Origin: Intestinimonas timonensis
GTDB taxonomy: Bacteria; Bacillota; Clostridia; Oscillospirales; Oscillospiraceae
Length of the DNA stretch: 64,000 nt
Direction: 5' to 3'
Assembly: GCF_900626145.1 (NCBI RefSeq)
Contig: NZ_LR130816.1
Coordinates: 150,104-214,103 of the forward strand
Part shown: piece by piece, positions 9,537 through 17,022 of the stretch
How positions within the stretch are numbered: the first letter of the stretch is position 1
Layout of the letters: each line of letters starts with the position of its first letter
Program-made: the position numbers and the translations under genes
Notes under the pieces: model-generated
The model's input: only the letters and a program-made list of their open reading frames with translations
Database searches by the model: none
What the model was told of the DNA's origin: nothing

Positions 9537-9565
9537 TTGAAAAAAAGAAGCAAAACGGGTAAGAT
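9537..9565 (+). promoter_or_regulatory. Promoter of the tatD operon
   Basis: The -35 TTGAAA (9537-9542) and -10 TAAGAT (9560-9565) have a 17-base spacer. Confidence 0.6.
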
Positions 9566-9599
9566 TAAGGTAATGAAATGAAAAAGCGAGGACCGAGCC

Positions 9600-10367
9600 A
9601 TGATCTTTGACACCCATGCCCACTACTATGACGACGCCTTTGACGCCGACCGGGACGCCCTGCTCTCCGCCCTGCCGGGCAAGGGGGTGGCCCTGGTGGT
9701 CTGCCCTGGCTGCGATCTGGAGAGCTCCCGGCAGTGTGTGGACCTGGCAGAGAACTACGACTATATCTACGCCGCCGTGGGTTTCCACCCGGAGAATCTG
9801 GAGGGAGTTGCCCTCACCGACCTGGACGCCATCCGGGACCTGGCCGGACACCCCAAGGTAAAAGCCATCGGAGAGGTTGGACTGGACTACTACTGGGTCA
9901 AAAGCCCGGAGGACCGGGCCTTCTCCCGGGACTTTTTCGATGCCCAGCTCTCCCTGGCCGAGGAGCTGGACCTGCCCGTCATCGTCCACGACCGGGACGC
10001 CCACAAGGACTGTCTGGATATCGTCAAGGCCCACCCCAACGCCCGGGGCGTCTTTCACTGCTGCGCCCTCAGCGCTGAGGACGCCAAGGTGGCGCTGGAC
10101 CGGGGCTGGATGCTCTCCTTCACCGGCAACATCACCTTTGCCAACGCCCGCCGGGCACCGGAGGTCATCCGCTGCGCCCCCATGGACCGCATCATGCTGG
10201 AGACCGACGCCCCCTACATGGCGCCGGTGCCCCACCGGGGGCAGCGGTGCGACTCCAGTCTCATCCCCATCACCGCCGCCACCATCGCTCAACTCAAGGG
10301 CCTCACGGTGGATGAGGTTCTTGCCATCACGCTGGACAACGGAAAACGGTTTTTCGATATCACCTGA
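9600..10367 (+). CDS. TatD family metal-dependent hydrolase
   Basis: Cytoplasmic TIM-barrel hydrolase of the TatD DNase family, 255 aa, the normal length. Metal ligands are visible: THAH at residues 5-8, the Glu in KAIGEVGLDYY, the His in IVHDRDAH, and LETDAPYMAP near the C-terminus. Family members are 3'-5' exonucleases or other phosphoesterases. The next gene, 12 bases downstream, is a radical SAM protein seen characteristically beside tatD. Confidence 0.9.
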   Translation: MIFDTHAHYYDDAFDADRDALLSALPGKGVALVVCPGCDLESSRQCVDLAENYDYIYAAVGFHPENLEGVALTDLDAIRDLAGHPKVKAIGEVGLDYYWVKSPEDRAFSRDFFDAQLSLAEELDLPVIVHDRDAHKDCLDIVKAHPNARGVFHCCALSAEDAKVALDRGWMLSFTGNITFANARRAPEVIRCAPMDRIMLETDAPYMAPVPHRGQRCDSSLIPITAATIAQLKGLTVDEVLAITLDNGKRFFDIT

Positions 10368-10379
10368 GGAGGGATCGAT

Positions 10380-10997
10380 ATGGAGACCATCACCTATGAG
10401 TATGAAAATGCCCTGTACGTCAACCTGACCAACCGCTGTGACTGCTCCTGCGTCTTCTGCCTGCGGCACAATGGCCACAAGGGTTCCATCTATGCCGACG
10501 ACCTGTGGCTGGACCACGAACCCACCCGGGATGAGGCCCTCCGGGACCTGCTGGACCGAAACCTGCCCAGCTACCGGGAGCTGGTCTTCTGCGGCTTTGG
10601 GGAACCCACCTTCCGCATCGACGACATTCTGTGGCTGGTGGACGAGCTGAAGCGGACGGTGCCCGGCCTGCCGCCGGTGCGCATCAACACCAACGGACAC
10701 GCCAATCTTCTCCACGGCCGTGATGTATGTCCCGACCTCCAGGGGCGCATTGACGTACTCTCCATCTCCCTCAACGGCTCCACGCCGGAGGAGTACCTGG
10801 CTGTCACCCAGCCCCGGGACGGCATCCTGGCCTGGAAGTCCATGCTGGACTTTACCCGTGAGGCGGTGAAGTATGTGCCCTTAGTGATGATGACCGTGGT
10901 GGACAAGGACAAGTCTCCCGAAGAGATCCAGCGCTGCCGGGAGATCTGTGAGAGCCTGGGCGCCCACCTCCGGGTCCGCGCCTACATCCCCGACTAG
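10380..10997 (+). CDS. TatD-associated radical SAM protein
   Basis: Small radical SAM enzyme, 205 aa. The cluster-binding motif CDCSCVFC (a CxxxCxxC pattern) is at about residues 20-27. ELVFCGFGEPTF and INTNGHANLL follow, which are SAM-binding strands of the radical SAM barrel. The protein lacks the C-terminal Fe-S or SPASM extension of most maturases. A family of such short proteins linked to tatD is established, but its substrate is unknown to me. AGGAGG precedes the start. A palindromic repeat begins right after its stop codon. Confidence 0.88.
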   Translation: METITYEYENALYVNLTNRCDCSCVFCLRHNGHKGSIYADDLWLDHEPTRDEALRDLLDRNLPSYRELVFCGFGEPTFRIDDILWLVDELKRTVPGLPPVRINTNGHANLLHGRDVCPDLQGRIDVLSISLNGSTPEEYLAVTQPRDGILAWKSMLDFTREAVKYVPLVMMTVVDKDKSPEEIQRCREICESLGAHLRVRAYIPD

Positions 10998-11009
10998 TCC
11001 TTTTCTCTC

Positions 11010-11045
11010 GTCCTTTTTCTTGTAAGAAAAAGGACCAAAAAGAAC
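11010..11045 (+). repeat. Palindromic repeat of the CTTTTTCTT..CAAAAAGAAC type
   Basis: Twelve-bp perfect arms GTCCTTTTTCTT (11010-11021) and complement (11024-11035) are followed by CAAAAAGAAC. The architecture matches the repeat at 27682-27720. The element starts directly after the radical SAM stop codon. Confidence 0.6.
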
Positions 11046-11109
11046 TTGGGCATCGCTCTGCACGCCCTGCCCGACCAGCGCAGCTGCCCGGTAACGATAA
11101 AAAATGAAA

Positions 11110-11155
11110 AATCCGCCCACGCCGCAGTCGAGCGGCGTGGGCGGATTCCATTTTT
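11110..11155. terminator. Bidirectional terminator between the tatD operon and ychF
   Basis: Sixteen-bp perfect stem (arm AATCCGCCCACGCCGC, 11110-11125) with a T-run on the + side and an A-run on the other. Confidence 0.88.
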
Positions 11156-11164
11156 CTCTGCTGA

Positions 11165-12259
11165 TTACACGTTGAAGCGGAACAGGATGATATCGCCGTC
11201 CTGGACCACGTACTCCTTGCCCTCGGAGCGGACCAGGCCCTTTTCCTTGGCGGCGTTCATGGAACCGTTGGCCTTCAGGTCCTCGAAGGAGACCACCTCT
11301 GCACGGATGAAGCCCCGCTCGAAATCAGAGTGGATCTTGCCGGCGGCCTGGGGGGCCTTGGTGCCCTTCTTGATGGTCCAGGCCCGGCACTCGTCCTCAC
11401 CGGAGGTGAGGTAGGAGATGAGGCCCAACAGGGCATAGCTGGCCTTGATGAGCCGGTCCAGGCCGGACTCGGCGATGCCCAGGTCCTCCAGGAACATGGC
11501 CTTCTCATCCGGCTCCAGCTGGGCAATCTCGGCCTCCAGCTGAGCGCAAACGGGAATGACCTGGGCACCCTCGTCGGCAGCCACCTTGGCCACCTGCTGG
11601 TAGTAGCCCACATTCTCATAGTCAGAGAAGCCCGCCTCGTCCAGGTTGGCGGCATAGATCACCGGCTTGAGGGAGAGGAGCTCCGACTGGGCGATGAGAG
11701 CGGCGTCGTCCTCGTCGCACTGGTAGGAGCGGGCAGACTTGCCCTCGTTGAGCCAGTCCATGAGCCCCTGGAGCACCTGGGCCTCATGGGCAGCCTTCTT
11801 GTCGCCGGTCTTGCCCAGCTTAGCGCACTTGTCCATGCGCCGCTGGACCATCTCCATGTCGGCCATGATGAGCTCGATGTCGATGATCTCGATGTCACGG
11901 AGGGGATCGGTGGAGCCCTCCACGTGGATGACGTTGGGGTCGTCAAAGCAGCGGACCACGTGGACGATGGCGTCGGTGGCCCGGATGTTGGACAAAAACT
12001 TGTTGCCCAGGCCCTCGCCCTTGGAGGCGCCCTTCACCAGTCCGGCAATGTCCACGAACTCGATGACGGCTGGGGTGGTCTTCTTGGGGTGGTAGAGCTC
12101 GGAGAGCCAGTCCAGACGGCTGTCCGGCACGGCCACCATGCCCACGTTGGGGTCGATGGTGCAGAAGGGGTAGTTGGCGCTCTCCGCGCCGGCGTTGGTG
12201 ATGGCGTTGAACAGGGTGGACTTGCCCACGTTGGGCAGGCCGACGATACCTAATTTCAT
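11165..12259 (-). CDS. ychF: Redox-regulated ATPase YchF (Obg-like ATPase)
   Basis: Universally conserved ribosome-associated P-loop protein, 364 aa, exactly the family length. G1 GLPNVGKST is at residues 7-15, G3 is [17 protein letters not shown], and NLDE replaces the NKxD of true GTPases, the change that gives YchF its ATP preference. A coiled-coil arm follows in the middle, and the TGS domain ends in [19 protein letters not shown]. It is monocistronic, with its own promoter and a bidirectional terminator. Confidence 0.96.
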   Translation of the reverse strand: MKLGIVGLPNVGKSTLFNAITNAGAESANYPFCTIDPNVGMVAVPDSRLDWLSELYHPKKTTPAVIEFVDIAGLVKGASKGEGLGNKFLSNIRATDAIVHVVRCFDDPNVIHVEGSTDPLRDIEIIDIELIMADMEMVQRRMDKCAKLGKTGDKKAAHEAQVLQGLMDWLNEGKSARSYQCDEDDAALIAQSELLSLKPVIYAANLDEAGFSDYENVGYYQQVAKVAADEGAQVIPVCAQLEAEIAQLEPDEKAMFLEDLGIAESGLDRLIKASYALLGLISYLTSGEDECRAWTIKKGTKAPQAAGKIHSDFERGFIRAEVVSFEDLKANGSMNAAKEKGLVRSEGKEYVVQDGDIILFRFNV

Positions 12260-12338
12260 CTATCTTTGCATCTCCTCATCCTGGATGATCTTCCTCGTCA
12301 TGGCGGAAGGACCCCTTCCGCCCAAAAAAGCGTGATAT

Positions 12339-12367
12339 ATTATACCACAGAGCCGATTTTTTCACAA
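12339..12367 (-). promoter_or_regulatory. Promoter of ychF
   Basis: On the minus strand, -35 TTGTGA (12367-12362) and -10 TATAAT (12344-12339) have a 17-base spacer. Confidence 0.7.
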
Positions 12368-12426
12368 TAGCCACCCTCTCACCATTTCTCTTTGCCCGCT
12401 GCGGTTACATTTTTTTCTTTATCCTA

Positions 12427-12480
12427 TTGACTATTGCATAAATTTGTACTATTACAACAATAACAATTCTCGTTATTGTT
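12427..12480 (+). promoter_or_regulatory. Rubrerythrin promoter with an inverted repeat over the start site
   Basis: The -35 TTGACT (12427-12432) and -10 TATTAC (12450-12455) have a 17-base spacer. A perfect inverted repeat AACAATAAC-N7-GTTATTGTT (12456-12480) begins right after the -10, where a repressor would block initiation. Clostridial rubrerythrins are often under peroxide or redox repressors; which one acts here is not shown. Confidence 0.6.
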
Positions 12481-12499
12481 AATAAATGGAGGCTTACGC

Positions 12500-13078
12500 A
12501 TGGAACTGAAAGGATCTCGTACCGAACAAAATCTGATGGCCGCCTTCAGCGGCGAGTCCATGGCCCGGAATAAGTATCTCTTCTTTGCCGACAAGGCCCG
12601 GCAGGAGGGTCACCCGGAGGTGGCGGAGCTCTTTGAGCAGATGGCCCAGAACGAGGGCATCCACGGCAAGCTCCTCTACCAGAAGCTCAAGGGAGTTGGC
12701 TCCAGCGCCGCCAATCTCCAGGAGGCCATCCAGGGTGAATACGGCGAGTGGAGCAGCATGTACCCCTCCTTTGCCGACATCGCCCGTGAGGAGGGCTTTG
12801 AGGCCATCGGCACCCTCTTTGACCAGATCTCCAAGATCGAAAAGGACCACGAGTTTCGCTTCCTCACCGCTCTGGCCAAGCTGAGCGCCTCCGGTACGTC
12901 CGGCGCCAAGGCTGCGGCTGCCCCCGCCGCTCCGGCCCTCACCAAGACAGTCAGTGTGGCCGGCTACCGCTGCATGTTCTGCGGCGCTACCTTTGAGGAG
13001 CGCCCCGATGTGTGCCCCGTCTGTGAGGCCATCGGCTCCTTTGAGAACACCACCATTCAAAAAAAGGTGGACGGCTGA
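12500..13078 (+). CDS. Rubrerythrin
   Basis: Cytoplasmic non-haem di-iron peroxidase, 192 aa. The ferritin-like four-helix domain carries Glu ligands in FSGES, NEGIH, AREEG and EKDHEF. A flexible Ala/Pro linker leads to a C-terminal rubredoxin-like domain with two CxxC knuckles (CMFC and CPVC) that binds the single iron passing electrons to the di-iron site. ATG 12500 follows GGAGG at 12488-12492. It removes hydrogen peroxide in anaerobes. The promoter carries a candidate operator. Confidence 0.93.
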   Translation: MELKGSRTEQNLMAAFSGESMARNKYLFFADKARQEGHPEVAELFEQMAQNEGIHGKLLYQKLKGVGSSAANLQEAIQGEYGEWSSMYPSFADIAREEGFEAIGTLFDQISKIEKDHEFRFLTALAKLSASGTSGAKAAAAPAAPALTKTVSVAGYRCMFCGATFEERPDVCPVCEAIGSFENTTIQKKVDG

Positions 13079-13102
13079 GTTTCCTCCACTACCGCGTACA
13101 AA

Positions 13103-13146
13103 CGCCGCGGATCATGCCCAGTGCGGCATGGTCCGCGGCGCTTTTT
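13103..13146 (+). terminator. Terminator of the rubrerythrin gene
   Basis: Sixteen-bp stem with one G-U pair (arm CGCCGCGGATCATGCC, 13103-13118), followed by CTTTTT. Confidence 0.85.
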
Positions 13147-13257
13147 ATTCCTCCGGCAGATCGGCACACCAGGCTGACCGCCACGAAGGGGAGCAGACAC
13201 GCCTCTCCCATCCAGGAGGGCTCCTTCCACACTGCCCGCATGCTCTCTTTTCCGCCC

Positions 13258-13827
13258 TCAGAGCTCCTCCAGCAGCCGCCGGACCGTCTGGGCGCTCTCC
13301 CGGCTCTCCGCCGCCAGATCCAGCCACAGGTTGGCCAGGTCACCGTCCTCCGCCCTGGCGGCGGCGGACCGGCAGCCCTCCTCGCTGCGCCGCTCGGCCA
13401 GATACCGCTCCCGGAGGCCCCCCATCACCGTGGTCTCCCGGCGCTCACCGCCGGGGTTCTGGGGCAGGTACCACACCCCGTCCAGCAGGAAGCAGGCCAC
13501 TGCCAGCCGTTTGCTCCGCCGCCGGGCGGCACCGGCCAGTCCCCGGAGCTGCCGCCCCGCCGGCCGGTTCCCCAGCCGCCGGGCCAGGGCCTCGTAGGCC
13601 GCTGCCCCCACCAGAGCCTCCCCCAGAGCCGCCCGCAGCTCCCCACACCGGAGCTCCATCCGTTCGCCCGGGTCCGGTGCCGCCAGCGCCCGTTCCGGCA
13701 CCGCCGCCGGCAGCACCTCAATGGGACTCTCCCCGCCCCCGGTCTCCGTCACCCTCTGCCACACCTGCCGAAAGAGCTCTCGCTCCTCCGGCGCCGCGCC
13801 GCCCTGGGGCTTCTGCATCTCTTCCAT
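13258..13827 (-). CDS. Hypothetical helical-bundle protein, possibly ferritin-like
   Basis: Protein of 189 aa that I do not recognise by name. It is predicted almost wholly helical and Arg/Ala/Glu-rich. AYEALARRLGN and the C-terminal LWLDLAAESRESAQTVRRLLEEL resemble the last helices of ferritin-like bundles, but the full set of metal ligands is not obvious. The central segment carries an FLLDGVWYLPQ stretch. GGAGGCGTGATCC precedes the start. It is convergent with rubrerythrin; a functional link is only suggested. Confidence 0.65.
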   Translation of the reverse strand: MEEMQKPQGGAAPEERELFRQVWQRVTETGGGESPIEVLPAAVPERALAAPDPGERMELRCGELRAALGEALVGAAAYEALARRLGNRPAGRQLRGLAGAARRRSKRLAVACFLLDGVWYLPQNPGGERRETTVMGGLRERYLAERRSEEGCRSAAARAEDGDLANLWLDLAAESRESAQTVRRLLEEL

Positions 13828-13919
13828 GGATCACGCCTCCTAAATTCCCATCTTTCGGTCCATACTATGCCTGCGGCCCTGCGGCGTTTCCTCAATGTTC
13901 AGGGCCATAAAAGAAATAC

Positions 13920-13979
13920 TTGTAAATCAATCGGAATTATGGTAAAATACTGCCGTATCGGCGGCAGACACGGCAGTAT
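13920..13979 (+). promoter_or_regulatory. Promoter of the SmsCB operon with an inverted repeat at the start site
   Basis: The -35 TTGTAA (13920-13925) and -10 TAAAAT (13943-13948) have a 17-base spacer. Perfect 10-bp arms ATACTGCCGT (13947-13956) and ACGGCAGTAT (13970-13979) overlap the -10 and the initial transcript. An Fe-S or iron repressor site is a reasonable guess. Confidence 0.6.
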
Positions 13980-14020
13980 ACCGCCGGCGGTTTACAGAGA
14001 AACACAAAGGAGTCCTTCAC

Positions 14021-14752
14021 ATGCTGGAGATCAGGCATTTATCTTATCAGGTGTCCGACGAGTCCGGCGAGGAGCTGGGCATCCTCAACGATGTCTCCCT
14101 CACCATCGGCGAGCACAAATTCGTGGTCATCACCGGCCCCAACGGCGGCGGCAAGACCACGCTGGCCAAGGCCATCATGGGCCTGGTCACCCCCACCGGC
14201 GGGCAGATCCTGTGGAACGGTGAGGACATCACTTCCCTCAACATCACCCAGCGGGCCCGGAAGGGCATCAGCTACGGCTTTCAGCAGCCCCCCCGCTTCA
14301 AGGGTCTGAAGGTCCGGGACCTGCTGGAGCTCTCCTCTGGACGGGAGGGTCTCACCCACGACGAGGAGTGCCAGTACCTCACTCGGGTGGGCCTGTGCGC
14401 CGCCGACTATATCGACCGTGAGGTGGACACCTCCCTCTCCGGCGGCGAGGTCAAGCGCATAGAGATCGCCTCCATCCTGGCCCGCAATTCCGGCCTTATG
14501 ATCTTTGACGAGCCCGAGGCCGGTATCGACCTGTGGTCCTTCGCCCGGCTCACCGACACCTTCCGCCAGCTCCACGACGAGCAGAAGGCCACCCTGATCG
14601 TCATCTCCCACCAGGAGCGCATCATCGACCTGGCCGACGAGATCGTCATGGTGGACCACGGCGTCATCACCCAGCACGGCGCCAAGGATGAGATTTTTCC
14701 CAAGATCCTGGCCAACACCGTGTCGGGCTGCAGCTATATGCACGGGGCCTGA
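14021..14752 (+). CDS. SufC-like ABC ATPase of a minimal Fe-S assembly system (SmsC)
   Basis: Cytoplasmic ATPase partner of the SufB-like protein next door, 243 aa. Walker A is GPNGGGKT, the signature is LSGGEVKRIE (SGGE as in SufC), Walker B is LMIFDEPEAGIDLWSF and the switch His lies in VISHQER. The FQQPPRFKGLKVRDLL stretch is SufC-like. No sufD, sufS or sufU is present in the window, matching the two-gene SMS layout known in many anaerobes. It is followed after 72 bases by smsB. Confidence 0.87.
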   Translation: MLEIRHLSYQVSDESGEELGILNDVSLTIGEHKFVVITGPNGGGKTTLAKAIMGLVTPTGGQILWNGEDITSLNITQRARKGISYGFQQPPRFKGLKVRDLLELSSGREGLTHDEECQYLTRVGLCAADYIDREVDTSLSGGEVKRIEIASILARNSGLMIFDEPEAGIDLWSFARLTDTFRQLHDEQKATLIVISHQERIIDLADEIVMVDHGVITQHGAKDEIFPKILANTVSGCSYMHGA

Positions 14753-14824
14753 GGGTTCGCCCCGTTTTCACAGACGGCCGCTCCACACCACATCCCCGAG
14801 GCCGAGAAAGGAAGCATTTGAGCC

Positions 14825-15742
14825 ATGGACAAACTGGAAGCCAAGCTCCTCAAGGAGATCGCCGATCTGGACGGTCTCCCGGTAGGGGCCTACAATATCC
14901 GCAAGAACGGACAGTCTGACGGCCGCGTCAGCACCGCTCACATCGTCATCGACACCAAGACCGACAAGTCCGGTATCGACATCCACATCGCCCCCGGCAC
15001 CAAGAAGGAGTCGGTCCACATTCCCGTGGTCCTCACCGAGACCGGCCTCACCGAGACGGTCTACAACGACTTCTACATCGGCGAGGACTGCGACGTGGAC
15101 ATCATCGCCGGCTGCGGCATCCACAACTCCGGCTGTGACACCACCCAGCACGACGGCATCCACACCTTCTACGTGGGCAAGAACTCCAAAGTCCGCTACT
15201 ACGAGAAGCACTACGGCGAGGGTGAGGGCACCGGCGAGCGCATCTTCAACCCCCAGACCATCGTCTACCTGGAGGAGGGCGCCTCCATCAACATGGAGAC
15301 CACCCAGATCCGGGGCGTGGACTCCACCAAGCGGTACACCAAAATCGTGGTGGGTGCCGGCGGCGAGGCCGTCATCACTGAGAAGCTCCTCACCCACGGT
15401 AAACAGACCGCCGAGTCCGAGATGGACATCGTCCTGGCCGGCGAGGACGCCACCGGTCGGGTCATCTCCCGTTCCGTGGCCCAGGACCAGTCCCAGCAGG
15501 TCTTCTACCCGCGCATGACCGGCGAAGCCAAATGCTTCGGCCACGTCCAGTGCGACTCCATCCTCATGGGCGAGGCCAAGATCAAGTCCATCCCCGCCAT
15601 CGCCGCCGAGCACCCCGACGCCCAGCTCATCCACGAGGCCGCCATTGGGCGCATTGCCGGCGATCAGATCCTGAAGCTCATGACCCTCGGACTCACCGAG
15701 GAAGAAGCAGAGGAGCGGATTCTCAATGGATTCCTGCAGTAA
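14825..15742 (+). CDS. SufB/SufD-like Fe-S scaffold protein (SmsB)
   Basis: Fe-S cluster scaffold of 305 aa, shorter than SufB (about 470). It keeps the beta-helix core and the conserved HEAAIGRI block (about 270-277) that carries the catalytic Glu of SufB. Cysteines at about 89, 97, 104, 237 and 243 are candidate cluster ligands. It forms the complex with the upstream ATPase. Its last 17 bases overlap the thioesterase gene, so the three genes are coupled. Confidence 0.87.
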   Translation: MDKLEAKLLKEIADLDGLPVGAYNIRKNGQSDGRVSTAHIVIDTKTDKSGIDIHIAPGTKKESVHIPVVLTETGLTETVYNDFYIGEDCDVDIIAGCGIHNSGCDTTQHDGIHTFYVGKNSKVRYYEKHYGEGEGTGERIFNPQTIVYLEEGASINMETTQIRGVDSTKRYTKIVVGAGGEAVITEKLLTHGKQTAESEMDIVLAGEDATGRVISRSVAQDQSQQVFYPRMTGEAKCFGHVQCDSILMGEAKIKSIPAIAAEHPDAQLIHEAAIGRIAGDQILKLMTLGLTEEEAEERILNGFLQ

Positions 15743-16184
15743 GCCTATCCCCATCAAAGAGGGATCTACCCTGGTCCACGACCCCTTTGCCTCCTATAAC
15801 CACATCAGAATCACCGAACTCTACGAGGACGGCACTGCTATTGGCGAGCTCACCGTCCATCCGGAGAGCCTCAACCCCTACGGCATCGTCCACGGTGGCT
15901 GTCTGGCCACCCTGGCCGACACGGTGGGTGGCACCGGGGTCTTTACCGCCACCGGCAAGCCCTGCGTCACAGTGAACTACGCCTTCAGCTTTCTCCGCCC
16001 CGCACTGGGCTCCAACAAGAAGCTCTACTGCAAGGCCGTACCTGAAAAGCTGGGACACCGTCTGTGCGTCTACCGCCAGACCATCACCGACGACAACGGC
16101 GTGGAGGTGGCCAACGGCAATTTCACCTTCTACCTCATGGACCACGCGGGAGAAAAACCGCCTGTCCCGCCGGCGGAACCGTAA
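15726..16184 (+). CDS. Hotdog-fold thioesterase (PaaI family)
   Basis: Acyl-CoA thioesterase-like protein, 152 aa. The motif YGIVHGGCLATLADTVGG, with the catalytic Asp on the hot-dog helix, is typical of PaaI/4HBT enzymes, and FLRPALGS is the usual second strand. The start lies inside smsB, in another frame, so the two are probably translated together. No link between Fe-S assembly and this thioesterase is known to me. A strong terminator follows. Confidence 0.88.
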   Translation: MDSCSKPIPIKEGSTLVHDPFASYNHIRITELYEDGTAIGELTVHPESLNPYGIVHGGCLATLADTVGGTGVFTATGKPCVTVNYAFSFLRPALGSNKKLYCKAVPEKLGHRLCVYRQTITDDNGVEVANGNFTFYLMDHAGEKPPVPPAEP

Positions 16185-16191
16185 GAAAACA

Positions 16192-16223
16192 AAAATGGCC
16201 GCCCATACGGGCGGCCATTTTCC
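16192..16223 (+). terminator. Terminator of the SmsCB-thioesterase operon
   Basis: Thirteen-bp perfect stem with arm AAAATGGCCGCCC (16192-16204) and TTTT. Confidence 0.88.
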
Positions 16224-16274
16224 TGCGTATACCGCACTCTGCAGAGAGTGCGCCTTGTCATTTTTGTGTACGCC

Positions 16275-16466
16275 TTACTCGTCCCAGTCGGCGTAGTCGT
16301 CAAACTCGGAGGGGTGGCAGCAGCAGGCTCCCTTCTCCGTGACCATGTCCTTCAGGCCGCACACAACGCTGGTGATCTTATCCCAGTAGGCCACGACGCA
16401 GCAAATGGCAGCGGCCAGCGCCAGGGACCAGCCCACGATCTTCAGTACAAAACGGGCGACTTTCAT
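16275..16466 (-). CDS. Small single-pass membrane protein with a Cys/Asp-rich tail
   Basis: Protein of 63 aa, unrecognised. One hydrophobic helix (about residues 6-27, VGWSLALAAAICCVVAYW) is followed by a soluble tail with CCCHPSEFDDYADWDE, which could bind a metal. ATG 16466 is preceded at nine bases by GGAGG; an upstream ATG at 16484 lies before that site and is less likely. Monocistronic and divergent from the Asp23 gene. Confidence 0.7.
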   Translation of the reverse strand: MKVARFVLKIVGWSLALAAAICCVVAYWDKITSVVCGLKDMVTEKGACCCHPSEFDDYADWDE

Positions 16467-16550
16467 CCCATCACACCTCCACATCTGAGTGTTATCCTTA
16501 GTCTACACGATTTTCGTGGAAATTACAATCATTCACCGCAACTTTTTCCC

Positions 16551-16604
16551 TTGTATTTATGGGAAAAATAGAATACAATAAATAGACCATAATTGGTGTA
16601 TTCT
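16551..16604 (+). promoter_or_regulatory. Promoter of the Asp23/DAK operon with inverted repeat
   Basis: The -35 TTGTAT (16551-16556) and -10 TACAAT (16574-16579) have a 17-base spacer. Inverted repeat AGAATACA (16570-16577) and TGTATTCT (16597-16604) covers the -10 and start site. Confidence 0.55.
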
Positions 16605-16631
16605 GTCCTAGTGCTCCAAAGGAGGTACCAT

Positions 16632-16982
16632 ATGAGACTGGAAACAGAGAGGGGCGTCATCACCATCAGCCCCGATGTCTTCACCAACATCACCGGCGCC
16701 GCCGCCACCAACTGCTACGGCGTCAAGGGCATGGCGGTGCGCTCCAAGACCGACGGACTGGTTCATCTCCTGCGCCGGGAGTCCATGGCCAAGGGAGTCA
16801 AGGTCCGGTTCAATGACGATGATACCGTCTCCATCGAGCTCCACATTATTGTGGACAACGGCGTCAATCTCACCGCCGTCAGCCACTCCATCATGAGCGA
16901 GGTGCGCTATATCGTAGAGAAGGTCACCGGCGTCAAGGTCAAAAGCGTGGACGTGTGCGTGGATTCCATGGTCATCGGCTGA
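16632..16982 (+). CDS. Asp23/Gls24 family protein (YloU-like)
   Basis: Small alkaline-shock family protein, 116 aa. ISPDVFTNITGAAATNCYGVKGMA and the C-terminal VTGVKVKSVDVCVDSM are the family hallmarks. ATG 16632 follows AAGGAGG at 16618-16624. It is followed 40 bases later by the DAK-domain gene, the usual yloU-yloV pairing of Firmicutes. Family members sit at the membrane or in cell-envelope stress responses; the precise role is not settled. Confidence 0.92.
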   Translation: MRLETERGVITISPDVFTNITGAAATNCYGVKGMAVRSKTDGLVHLLRRESMAKGVKVRFNDDDTVSIELHIIVDNGVNLTAVSHSIMSEVRYIVEKVTGVKVKSVDVCVDSMVIG

Positions 16983-17022
16983 AGTCCGGCGGCCCATTCC
17001 GTCATAGAAAGGAACATTCGAC

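Noticed and set aside
13089..13343. Small minus-strand frame ending at the rubrerythrin terminator
   Set aside because: A 50-codon start exists after the helical-bundle gene, but there is no clear ribosome site or recognisable sequence, and it runs through the terminator stem.
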